From positions 1-64,000 of the forward strand of contig JAUXWR010000504.1 in NCBI GenBank assembly GCA_030680075.1: 64,000 nt of DNA, read 5' to 3'. Below, one piece after another: positions 18,096 to 27,600 of this stretch. The DNA is from Legionella sp. (GTDB taxonomy: Bacteria; Pseudomonadota; Gammaproteobacteria; Legionellales; Legionellaceae). A program made the translations under genes and the position numbers. Every line of letters begins with the position of its first letter. The stretch's first letter is position 1. Under the pieces are notes generated by a model, which was given only the letters and a program-made list of their open reading frames with translations, made no database searches and was not told the DNA's origin.

Positions 18096-18905
18096 ATGAT
18101 GATAACAATCAAATCGCCAGAAGAGATTGAAATAATGCGTATTGCAGGCCGTCTGACCGCACAAGTGTTGGAGGCCGTTACTGAAATTGTCAAGCCTGGT
18201 ATAACCACCATGGAAATTGATGAGTTTTGTGAGGATTATATTGTCAATACACTGAAAGCAATTCCCGGGAGTAAAGGGCAATATGGCTATCCTTATTCCG
18301 TGAATACCTCGCTTAATCATGTAATTTGTCATGGAATGCCTTCAGCCAAACAGGTTTTAAAGAAGGGCGATATTGTAAACGTAGATGTGACTGTCATTTA
18401 TGAAGGTTATTACGGTGATAGCAGTAAAATGTTTTGCATTGGCCAAGTGCCATCACATGCGAAGCGTTTGGTCGATGTTACCCAACAATGCCTTTATAAC
18501 GGCATATTGGCAGTGAAGCCTAATGCTACTTTAGGTGATATTGGTCATGCCATTCAACGCCATGCTGAAAAAAACCATTATTCAGTGGTGCGCGAATACT
18601 GCGGTCATGGCATTGGCAAGAAGATGCATGAAGACCCACAAGTTATGCACTACGGAACCCCTGGAAGTGGCATGGTTTTACAAGAAGGCATGACGTTCAC
18701 CATTGAGCCCATGATTAATCAGGGCAAAGCGGATGTTAAACACATAGAAAAAGATGGATGGGGGATTGCGCTCACTAAAGACCGGATGTTGTCCGCGCAG
18801 TGGGAGCATACTCTTCTCGTCACCAAAACCGGGTTTGAAGTACTTACTTTAAGAGAGGAAGAAAATGGAATATTTGAATCCTTAATGAACGGTAGTACTG
18901 CCTAG
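18096..18905 (+). CDS. map: Methionine aminopeptidase, type I
   Basis: It removes the N-terminal methionine from new proteins in the cytosol. The 269-residue enzyme has all five metal ligands in context: two aspartates in VNVDVTVIYEGYYGDSS, histidine in YCGHGIGKKMHEDP, and glutamates in FTIEPMIN and AQWEHTLLV. A paralog lies tail to tail at 18902-19684, overlapping by four bases. The neighbours carry no ribosomal genes, so this is not the usual rpsB-linked copy. Confidence 0.92.
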   Translation: MMITIKSPEEIEIMRIAGRLTAQVLEAVTEIVKPGITTMEIDEFCEDYIVNTLKAIPGSKGQYGYPYSVNTSLNHVICHGMPSAKQVLKKGDIVNVDVTVIYEGYYGDSSKMFCIGQVPSHAKRLVDVTQQCLYNGILAVKPNATLGDIGHAIQRHAEKNHYSVVREYCGHGIGKKMHEDPQVMHYGTPGSGMVLQEGMTFTIEPMINQGKADVKHIEKDGWGIALTKDRMLSAQWEHTLLVTKTGFEVLTLREEENGIFESLMNGSTA

Positions 18906-19684
18906 CTATTCTGCCAGGAGTCACGCTCTTCATCTCGCAAGGTCAATATTTCGCAGCCGTCATCGGTAACTAATAGAGTATGCTCCCACTGAGCCGATAA
19001 ACTGCGATCGCGCGTCACTACGGTCCAGTTATCAGATAGTAAACGTGTATGGTGTTTGCCAAGATTAATCATGGGCTCAATGGTAAAGGTCATCCCCGGG
19101 ACAAGGATTTCGCGGGTTCCCGGGGTGCCATAATGGAGAACCTGTGGCTCTTCGTGAAAAACCCGGCCGATGCCATGTCCGCAATAATCGCGCACTACCG
19201 AATAACGGTGCATTTTGGCATGCTGTTGGATAGCATAGCCGATATCGCCGAGATGAATACCCGGTTTAACAAGCTCTATCCCTACAAAAAGACATTCCTG
19301 TGCAACATGTACCAAATGCTCAGCTTCGAATGAAGGTGTTCCTACAAAAAACATTTTACTGGTATCGCCGTGGTAGCCGTCTTTAATGACAGTCACATCG
19401 ACATTAATAATATCACCGTCCATCAAGACTTCGTCGCTTGGTATTCCATGACAAACCACCTGATTAACAGAGGTGCAGATAGATTTGGGGAAGCCATTGT
19501 AGTTTAGAGGAGCGGGGATAGCTTGCTGTTCGTTAACAATGTAGTTGTGGCATAGGGTATTTAACTCATCCGTGGTAACACCTGCCTGGACGTATGGCCC
19601 AATCATTTGCAATACCTCTGCCGCCAAATGACCGGCTGCGCGCATTTTTTCAATTTCTTCAGGGGATTTAATGGTTATTGCCAT
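18902..19684 (-). CDS. map: Methionine aminopeptidase, type I (second copy)
   Basis: A second type I methionine aminopeptidase of about 260 residues, with ligands in VDVTVIKDGYHGDTSKMF, YCGHGIGRVFHEEP, FTIEPMIN and AQWEHTLLV. The start at 19684 (MAITIKSPEE) aligns with the paralog at 18096, making an upstream in-frame ATG at 19726 unlikely. The two are diverged rather than a recent duplication, and convergent. Two intact copies side by side suggest different substrates or conditions, but nothing in the sequence shows which. Confidence 0.92.
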   Translation of the reverse strand: MAITIKSPEEIEKMRAAGHLAAEVLQMIGPYVQAGVTTDELNTLCHNYIVNEQQAIPAPLNYNGFPKSICTSVNQVVCHGIPSDEVLMDGDIINVDVTVIKDGYHGDTSKMFFVGTPSFEAEHLVHVAQECLFVGIELVKPGIHLGDIGYAIQQHAKMHRYSVVRDYCGHGIGRVFHEEPQVLHYGTPGTREILVPGMTFTIEPMINLGKHHTRLLSDNWTVVTRDRSLSAQWEHTLLVTDDGCEILTLRDEERDSWQNS

Positions 19685-19927
19685 GATACACAGTCCGAAA
19701 GATTTTAATGCTAGCATAGCTAGCACCTAATCAATATGATTTTTTCCAGTATTTTTAGCGGCTCTTAACTGTCCATGGATTGTTTAATTAAAACTTCATG
19801 CACAACCAATTGAGAAATTGACAATCACTATAAATTAGGATAACACAGCTGTTGCGATCAAATCGCGATTGATAAAGCAATAAAAAAACTTATTAATGTT
19901 TCATTTTGAATTTACTAAAGGATTATT

Positions 19928-21547
19928 ATGCATTCAATTGAACACGATAAAAGAGAGGCAGATAATGATGTATCCCAAAGTTTGCCTGTCACTAATCTTT
20001 TAGATACTTTTAAAATCCTTGCTACTAACTCATTTGAATTGACCCATATCTCCGCAGAGATTTTAAAAAGACCTAAAGATAAGCATGGGAATGTCTTGAT
20101 TGGGATAGATGATACAAATTTTACGATGTGGGAAAAAATATTAAAAAAAATTGTACCTACCAAAATCTTTGGACCTATCGTTATTCCTACTAATCCCGAT
20201 GTAATTAAACGAATATTATCGATGCATAAATATGGAGAAGATGCGCCATTTGAAGGCAATCGTTCGACAGAGGTTATTAGCGCATTAGTAGGTGGTGATA
20301 ATCCATTTGCACCAACCAATAAGGCAACGCATACCAGACATAAGCAGGTATTTAAAAATCATATTAGTGGAGATGGGAATATAAAAAAAGCAGGTCTTAT
20401 CATTACTGACTGGATTAGTAAATATTCAAAACCTGACAATATTATTAATGAAGATACGGTATCATCCTTGTGTGCTCGCGTGTTAATCGCTTTTTTATTA
20501 AGTCCAGATTCCGTCGGAAAAGAAACTGAAGATGCTGTAATAGCTATAAAGACTTATTTTTCTGCTAAAGTTACTGCGCATTTCAGTAAGGCTTCTGCCT
20601 ACGATAAAGCAGAAAATTTGTTAACGGAGGAAATTTCAAGATTATACAATTCCTCAGATGAAGAAGCCTATCCTGTTGTGTTATCGAAAAAAGGTATGAA
20701 AGAAGAAGAGGTGAGAAGCCATATTTTGTCACTCTTTATGGTGGGTTTTGGCAATTTGCATAGCTCAGTAATGTCTATTCTTATCAGAATTGCTGATAAC
20801 CCTCAATATCGGGATGAACTGTCTGATAGTGTACAATTGATAGATGGCTTTCCCTTTGTGCAATTTAAACCAGCGTCAGGTGAGTCATTATTTCCCCAGC
20901 GATTTTTTGAAGAGGCAGGGCGTTTAACGCCGGCGGTGTGGACGATTGTGCGCAGGAATCGTAAAAAGGAATTATTCATTCGTTATGAAGAGGAGGGCGA
21001 ATCCAAAGAGATGATTTTGCCTTCTTCCTCCCACATTCTCATTCCTAATCTGCATTTGGCGCGCGCTATTGAAAATGGTGATAAGTTTAATCCAGACAGG
21101 CCCATGGAAGATCTTAAAAATATTCCCCAGTTTTTTAGTGAAGGAAAAAATGCCTGCCCCGGCAGAAATATTGGCTATACAACGAATGGACTACTTGTTG
21201 GGGGGATTTTGTCTGAGGGTATGACAATAAAGCTAGCAAATCGCCCACATCATGTCACAGGAACCGCTCTCAGTTGGCAGGCTAATCTGGTTTTGAATGC
21301 TACTGATTTAGTGGAAAAAAGAAACTATACGAAAACCCACGCATCACCCACATTTTTCCAAAAAGAAAAGCTTATCCTCTCATTAGGAGTGGGAACAGCT
21401 ATGTCTCTAATGGTTTTTTTAATGACCCATAACCTTTCCGCTTCAATTGCATTGGGATTGACCAGCGCATTTTTAGCCATGGCCTTTCTTACTCAATTTG
21501 AGCATCGTGATAAAATCCAATTTGAGTCATTAAATTCTCAGTTTTGA
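19928..21547 (+). CDS. Atypical cytochrome P450 with C-terminal membrane anchor
   Basis: A 539-residue haem-thiolate protein. The ExxR motif is E329-A-G-R332 and the haem loop FFSEGKNACPGRNIG places the thiolate at Cys410. The I-helix, normally AGxDT/ET, reads VGFGNLHSS (from residue 272), so the acid-alcohol pair used for oxygen activation is absent. That loss is known in P450s that act on hydroperoxides or use peroxide (CYP74, CYP152). After the P450 fold comes a pair of hydrophobic segments at about 480-525, so it is anchored at its C-terminus rather than the usual N-terminus. It faces the NRPS-kinase operon tail to tail; a metabolic link is possible but unproven. Start has AAAGGA upstream. 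Confidence 0.82.
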   Translation: MHSIEHDKREADNDVSQSLPVTNLLDTFKILATNSFELTHISAEILKRPKDKHGNVLIGIDDTNFTMWEKILKKIVPTKIFGPIVIPTNPDVIKRILSMHKYGEDAPFEGNRSTEVISALVGGDNPFAPTNKATHTRHKQVFKNHISGDGNIKKAGLIITDWISKYSKPDNIINEDTVSSLCARVLIAFLLSPDSVGKETEDAVIAIKTYFSAKVTAHFSKASAYDKAENLLTEEISRLYNSSDEEAYPVVLSKKGMKEEEVRSHILSLFMVGFGNLHSSVMSILIRIADNPQYRDELSDSVQLIDGFPFVQFKPASGESLFPQRFFEEAGRLTPAVWTIVRRNRKKELFIRYEEEGESKEMILPSSSHILIPNLHLARAIENGDKFNPDRPMEDLKNIPQFFSEGKNACPGRNIGYTTNGLLVGGILSEGMTIKLANRPHHVTGTALSWQANLVLNATDLVEKRNYTKTHASPTFFQKEKLILSLGVGTAMSLMVFLMTHNLSASIALGLTSAFLAMAFLTQFEHRDKIQFESLNSQF

Positions 21548-21560
21548 ATTTAAACAGATT

Positions 21561-21704
21561 TGTGTGGAACTGAGCCGCGACCGTTAGGGGGCGTTCACGG
21601 AGCGTGCTGACACGCTGGATTCTGGAAATACACCGGGCTCTTTTAAGCTATCGAATCCTGTGAACACTCCCTGACGGTCGTGGTTCGGTTAGATTGTGTG
21701 GAAC
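21561..21704. mobile_element. MITE-like inverted-repeat element with flanking direct repeats
   Basis: The arms GCCGCGACCGTTAGGGGGC plus GTTCAC near 21574-21598 and GTGAAC plus ACTCCCTGACGGTCGTGGTT near 21661-21686 are inverted partners. The 10-base sequence TGTGTGGAAC occurs directly at 21561-21570 and again at 21695-21704, just outside the palindromic element, as expected for a target duplication. No coding capacity. It lies between the convergent P450 and kinase genes. Confidence 0.65.
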
Positions 21705-21728
21705 GAGCACAAAAACTATTAACTTAGT

Positions 21729-24590
21729 TTAAATTCCGCGTTGAGTATCATGATTATCTAACCACAAAGTAATCTGTAGCATGGTATCATCGATGACAGA
21801 AATTGCTTGTTTATAGAGGTCTTCAAGAAATTCTTTTTGTCCTGATTTCCAATAACGTTCTAAATATTGACAAGCCATTTTCATTCGAACAGTGCCAGTA
21901 TAGATAGCGCCGCTTTTCATTTTGTGAGCCAATTGACTAATTGTATTCCAATCTTTCGTTTCATAGGCGCTCTTCAATGCAGATAAATCTTGCGGAACGG
22001 ATTTGTCTTTCATCAATAGCAGCACGCTAATCAAGATATCTTTAGTGCCAGTACAGGTTAATGCTTCAGATATATCAAATAGAGGGTATGCCTCCAGTTT
22101 AAATAAAGACGTGTTTTTTTCTGGAAGATCAGCGGCATAATCAGGAACTATTGGCGGATTGGCTGTAAAGGTGTCTTTATTTAACCAGGAATTTAAATGG
22201 GAGTGCGTTTTGTCAATGACACGCAAGAGCTGACTATATAAATCTTCCAAACAGGTTGAATATCCTTCTTTTATATAGCGCTCCAGATAAAATAGCGCGT
22301 AATGGAGTTGAACTGTGCCATACACAGCCCCGGCTTTCATCTTATGAGCCAATGCGCCAATAGTTGTCCAGTCATTCGCCGCATGTGCTTGTTGCATTGT
22401 TTTTAAATCAGGCAAAATACCCTTTTCTACAAGGGATTGAAAAATTTCTCGTGCCATCTGCTCATTTCCTAATAACTTGATAGCCAAATCCATATCAAGT
22501 AATGGCAATTTGTCTATATCAAATAATTCGGCCTGAGTTGCTGGCAACTCTGTCGTGCCTGAGTTTACCGCTGGATTATCTTGCAGGCCGGCGTCCATAT
22601 TAAATCGTTCCATCAAATTCTTTAGAGGCTTGGCCGTCATGGGTTTACGGTAGACTTCATTCATACCTGCATTCAAACATGCTTGAGTAATATCGTCTAA
22701 AGTATGCCCAGTTAATCCTACAATAATACACGGTGTGCGATGATGTTCTGCCTCTAAAGCTCGAATATCTTTTGCTAACTCATCGCCATTTTTTTTGGGA
22801 AGCCCAATATCTGAAATGATTAAATCAAACGCCTGATGCTGTACTAATAAAAACGCGGATTCAGCATCTCCAGCAGTATGAATCTCGGTGCTGTATGGTT
22901 TTACCATCATTTGTAGTACTTTTAATGCCGCAGGATTATCCTCAACCAGTAATACTCGCAATTGATTAGGATGCAATGTATTTATTATTTGTGGTAATTC
23001 CGAGTGCTGCCGGGCTGATAATTGAGATACCATCGGATTTACTAAAGAAGTATTAGGCTGAATCACCGATTCTTTGGTTCCTGATTTCATCTTTAAGGTA
23101 AAGAAAAATGAGGTGCCAACGCCTTCTTTGCTCTTAAGACTCAGTTGCCCCCCTAGAAGCTCTACGTATTTTTGAGCAATGTGTAAACCAATTCCATTGC
23201 CAGTATATAAACCTTTATGTGAGGCGCTTATCTTAAAAAAGCGATCAAATACTTTATCTTGTAATTCATCAGGAATACCAATGCCGGTATCTTTAACTTC
23301 AAACTCTATAGTGACTGTATCTTCCATTTTAGAGAGCAAGCTGGCATTAAGCTCGATATGTCCCTCTTCTGTAAATTTAATGGCGTTCCCCGCAAGATTT
23401 AAGAGAATGCGGTGAAGTTTCATTTTATCCCCAATTACATAGTGGGGAATATTTTTATCCAGATGTGTCTCAATGGTCAGATGGTGTGCTTTAACGGCAG
23501 GTAACTCCAGTTTAAGCACGTCATGAACCAAATCATGTAAGTCAAAAGACTCCCAAACCACGTTATTTTCATTGGTTGAGTCAGCGGTAATCATATCGAG
23601 AACACCATTAAGAAGGCCTAATAACTGCTCGCCGCTTTCATGAATTTGTCTTGCACACGATTTCCCTTCCAAATCTTGAATATGATCTTCGAGGTAATGG
23701 GAAAATCCAATAATGCCTGTAAGAGGTGTTCGAATATCATGGCCCATATTTGCAATAAATTCAGTTTTGGCACGATTCGCGGCCTCTGCTTGCTCCATGG
23801 CGATTTGAAGTTTTACCTGAGTATTTTTAAGTTCGGTAATATCAAGAGAGTTTCCTAAGATACCAATGATTGCCCCGTCTTCATCTAACAAGGGCATTTT
23901 GATCACCGTAAAATGGCGATCGCCCAAGTCTTTCATGGTTACTTTTTCTTCTAAAAATAACGTCTCACCTGTTTGAATAACTCTCTGGTCGTTTTCTCTT
24001 AGTTTATCAGCCTGGTCAGGCCAAAGATCCTGGTCAGTTTTTCCTATGATATCAATCATGGAATCCAGGCCCAAGGTTTCAAGAAGGGTATTATTACAGC
24101 CTAAATACTGGGCTTTGCTATTTTTCCAATAAAAATTCCCTGGCACGCAGGCTGATATTTTTTCCAGCTGCGCGTTAAGCGTTTGATGGCGAATGTCCAG
24201 TTTTTTAACGTCAGAAATATCGCGACCAATGAGCATTGAGCCGGCAGCAGATTTCATCGCGATAAAGGACCACGTGAGGTGAATTTTTTTGTTACCAACG
24301 TCTACCAAGGTATCTATTGAGGTTTTGTTACGGCGCAAAGCATCATAATCTGCACGAGGAAAAGGAAGAGACAGGTTGTCGATTTGATAGAGGGACTCAA
24401 ACGATTTACCTTTAATATTGTCAGGTTTCCATGAATAATAAGTTTCAGTTAACGGGCTGATTTCATTAACGACCCCTTCGGGTGATAAGAAAATAACCAC
24501 GTCCCCCAAGGTATTCAACAGGGATTCAAGGTACATTTTATAAGGTATATCATTATTCAATTGCAATGCTTCATCCCTTAAGTCAATCAA
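21729..24590 (-). CDS. Hybrid sensor histidine kinase with REC and two Hpt domains
   Basis: A 953-residue signalling protein. Domains in order: two PAS-like sensors (about 15-125 and 140-260), HisKA with phospho-acceptor His284 in ANMGHDIRTPL, HATPase with DTGIGIP and GNGIGLHIAQKY, receiver (about 562-680) with Asp594 in IISDIGLP, then two Hpt domains with His749 (LAHKMKAGA) and His889 (LAHKMKSGA). No transmembrane segment, so the input is cytosolic. Receiver and Hpt domains on one chain allow a full phosphorelay; the output regulator is not in the window. Its start is 11 nt after the NRPS stop, so the two are co-transcribed. The duplicated Hpt is unusual. Confidence 0.9.
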   Translation of the reverse strand: MIDLRDEALQLNNDIPYKMYLESLLNTLGDVVIFLSPEGVVNEISPLTETYYSWKPDNIKGKSFESLYQIDNLSLPFPRADYDALRRNKTSIDTLVDVGNKKIHLTWSFIAMKSAAGSMLIGRDISDVKKLDIRHQTLNAQLEKISACVPGNFYWKNSKAQYLGCNNTLLETLGLDSMIDIIGKTDQDLWPDQADKLRENDQRVIQTGETLFLEEKVTMKDLGDRHFTVIKMPLLDEDGAIIGILGNSLDITELKNTQVKLQIAMEQAEAANRAKTEFIANMGHDIRTPLTGIIGFSHYLEDHIQDLEGKSCARQIHESGEQLLGLLNGVLDMITADSTNENNVVWESFDLHDLVHDVLKLELPAVKAHHLTIETHLDKNIPHYVIGDKMKLHRILLNLAGNAIKFTEEGHIELNASLLSKMEDTVTIEFEVKDTGIGIPDELQDKVFDRFFKISASHKGLYTGNGIGLHIAQKYVELLGGQLSLKSKEGVGTSFFFTLKMKSGTKESVIQPNTSLVNPMVSQLSARQHSELPQIINTLHPNQLRVLLVEDNPAALKVLQMMVKPYSTEIHTAGDAESAFLLVQHQAFDLIISDIGLPKKNGDELAKDIRALEAEHHRTPCIIVGLTGHTLDDITQACLNAGMNEVYRKPMTAKPLKNLMERFNMDAGLQDNPAVNSGTTELPATQAELFDIDKLPLLDMDLAIKLLGNEQMAREIFQSLVEKGILPDLKTMQQAHAANDWTTIGALAHKMKAGAVYGTVQLHYALFYLERYIKEGYSTCLEDLYSQLLRVIDKTHSHLNSWLNKDTFTANPPIVPDYAADLPEKNTSLFKLEAYPLFDISEALTCTGTKDILISVLLLMKDKSVPQDLSALKSAYETKDWNTISQLAHKMKSGAIYTGTVRMKMACQYLERYWKSGQKEFLEDLYKQAISVIDDTMLQITLWLDNHDTQRGI

Positions 24591-24601
24591 GATTTTAAAT
24601 G

Positions 24602-27600
24602 CTAATTAATAAAATCAGCAGGTTTTATAAATCCCTGTTGCTCTAAATAATTAAAATAGGTATCTAAAAGCTCTTCATTTACGCGTGGTGCTTGTTGCCC
24701 CATTTTATCAAATGCCGCAGATGTATTATAGCTATTCGCACATGAAATAGTAGAAAGCCCTTTCATCCAGTCACCTTGCGGAGTATTTATATATAATGGA
24801 TACAATGTATAAAGCGCGTTTTCCTTATCAATGGTTTTTAAGTGCTCTTCTTTCCATATCATGGGATCAATTAATGAAACACCATATCCTCTTTGATTGA
24901 TGTAATGAATCAACTCAGTCCATGATATTTTGTTGGGATTAACCAGATTAAATACATTGTTATGCTTCTTTGAGTGGAGGGCTGTATTGATGATAATGTT
25001 ACTAACGGTATCAACCGGCAACATATCAAGCATCATGTCCCAGGCTGGTGCGACTTTAAGTTGAATACATCCTTTTAACAACATAAGTAAATGATTACTT
25101 TCTGCATTGATAGCCCCGGTATGGGTTTGGCCTACAATCCAGCCTGGTCTATAGATGTTAATCTCAAGTCCTCGTGAAGATGCTTCTGCAAGTAGTTGCT
25201 CTGCAACCCATTTGGTTTGACTGTAGCCATCGGTTGGTGGGGTAGTCGTTTGTTTGGCGTCCATAAAGCCTTCAATAATGCTTCGGGACTCATCAAGAAA
25301 ATTACTTGCGGCAGATAAAGTTGAAACATAATGAATCGGTTTTATCTTGTGTTGCATCGCCAAACTAATGATATCGATGGTGCTTGATACATTGGCCGCT
25401 CGCAGTAATTCATAGTTATAGAGGTGATTAACTGCCGCACCATTATGAAAAATGACATCTACCTCGTCGATTAGCTTGTCAAATTGAGTACCGGAAAGAC
25501 CTAGTTGTGGTCGGGTTAAATCACCTAACAAGGGGACAATTCGCTCATTGCACTGTAGGGTAAGCTGGTATTTTTCAAGCGTGTTATTGAGGCGAATTAT
25601 TGCGTCATCCTCATTGTTTGCCCTGATTAAACAATAAATTTTTGCTTTTGTCGTGTGGTATAGATCAGAAAGAAGGTGGGCGCCAAGAAAGCCTGAGGCC
25701 CCAGTTAACAAAATATGTTGAGGTTCGTCACTATCCTGAAAAAATCCTTTCAGTTGAAGTTGTGGTTCGAGAAACCTGTCAGCAAAAATATTTTGGTTAT
25801 TGAGGGTGGGAGCCGCTGTTTGCTTATTACCATCAATTAATAGATTGAGATGCCGTATGGTGGGATTTTCAAGAAACTCATGCAAGGGCAAATCGGTTTT
25901 ATACTTGTTTTTTACTTGTAAAATAAGTTGGGTGATAAGTAGAGAATGGCCGCCTAAGTCAAAGAAGTTATCATCAATGCCGATGGTGTCACATCCGAGC
26001 AGCGTGCTCCAGAGTGTTGCCAGTGCGTATTCGACAGGCGTCGATGGCAGTGTGCGTTCTTCGTTGGATAACGTCTTGGTAAAATCAGGTTTTGGCAGTT
26101 TTTTGTAATTAACTTTACCATTTGTTGTTAAAGGCATTTTATCTAATCGGACAAAAAAGCCGGGAATCATGTACGCGGGCAGTTGTTCCCCTATAAAGGT
26201 TTGAAGCGCTTTATCGGAAACATCTGCTTTGCAAACGATATAGGCAACCAATACCTTAGCATGTTTTTCCGACTCTTCCGCACGTACCGTGCTTTGACTG
26301 ACCGCTGGGTGATGGAGCAAATGCGCCTGTATTGCTTCAAGTTCCACGCGAAATCCACGAATTTTTACTTGATTATCTTGTCTGCCGAGGTATTCAATAT
26401 TGCCATCAGGCATCCAGCGAACACTGTCTCCGGTTTTATAGAGTTTACTATTTTTATCCGAACCAAAGGGATTTTTAATAAATTTCACCTGATTCAAATC
26501 CGGGCGATTGAGATAGCCCCGTGCTAATCCATCTCCTCCCGTATAAAGCTCACCAATTGCACCGACTGGCACTGGTTGAAGCAACTCATCGAGAACGTAC
26601 ACAAAGCTATTCGCAATAGGCTTACCAATGGGAATGGTTTCCAGTTGTTTGTCTTTTTGAGTGATGTGATAAGTAGTAGTAAAAGTAGTATTTTCAGTTG
26701 GACCATAGCCATTCAAGAGAGTCCTTGGCGACCCTTGGTCACAGTCTAAAACGCTCATAATGCGTTCTTTATTAAGTACATCACCACCAACCAGCAAATA
26801 ACTCAAATGACGAAAAATCGATGGGTCTTCGGCTGCTAGCTGATTAAATAAAGCCGCTGTTAACCACAAAATAGTAATCTCTTTTTTTTCTAAAAAATCT
26901 CTAAATTTAGTCGGATCAAGCAAGGTCGCGTGAGGTACTGCAACCAGGATGGCTCCATTAAGCAGTGCACCCCATATTTCAAATGTTGCTGCATCAAAGC
27001 TAATGCTGGCCGCTTGAGCAATGCGATCGTGGGCTTCAATGTGAATGTAATTGGTGTTTTTTACCAGACGAACGACTCCCTGGTGAGTAACCATGACGCC
27101 TTTTGGTTTTCCGGTGGTACCCGACGTATAAATCACATAAGCAAGACTTTGGGCGGTTGTGTTAATCCCTTTGAGATTATCTATGGGTTCTCTAGCTACA
27201 ACATCAGCGAGTTTGTCAAAAAGAATAACTGGAATGTTGAGGCGATCGCAGTCATGTGTTACTCGTTCGCTCAACCTTTCTGAGGCGAGTAGTAATCCTG
27301 GTTTACTATCTTCCAGCACATATTGAATATGCTGTTTGGGATAACTCGCATCGATAGGGATGTAGGCTGCACCTGTTTTTAATATGGCAAGAATACCAAT
27401 AATTAAATGAAGTTCCTGCGTTGTACAAATAGCGGCAAAGGAATGCGGCAATAGCCCTTTTTTTTGTAAGTAGCAGGCCAGTTGATTGGCTTTCTGGTTT
27501 AGTTCTTTATAAGTTAGTGATTGTTTTCCATAAGTGACCGCAATGTTGTCTGGGGTGCTTGCTGCTTGCGCTTCAAATACCTGATGGATTGTTTGTTGTT

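Noticed and set aside
18902..19726. Longer start for the second methionine aminopeptidase
   Set aside because: The extra 14 residues do not fit the family start, and the ATG at 19684 aligns with the paralog.
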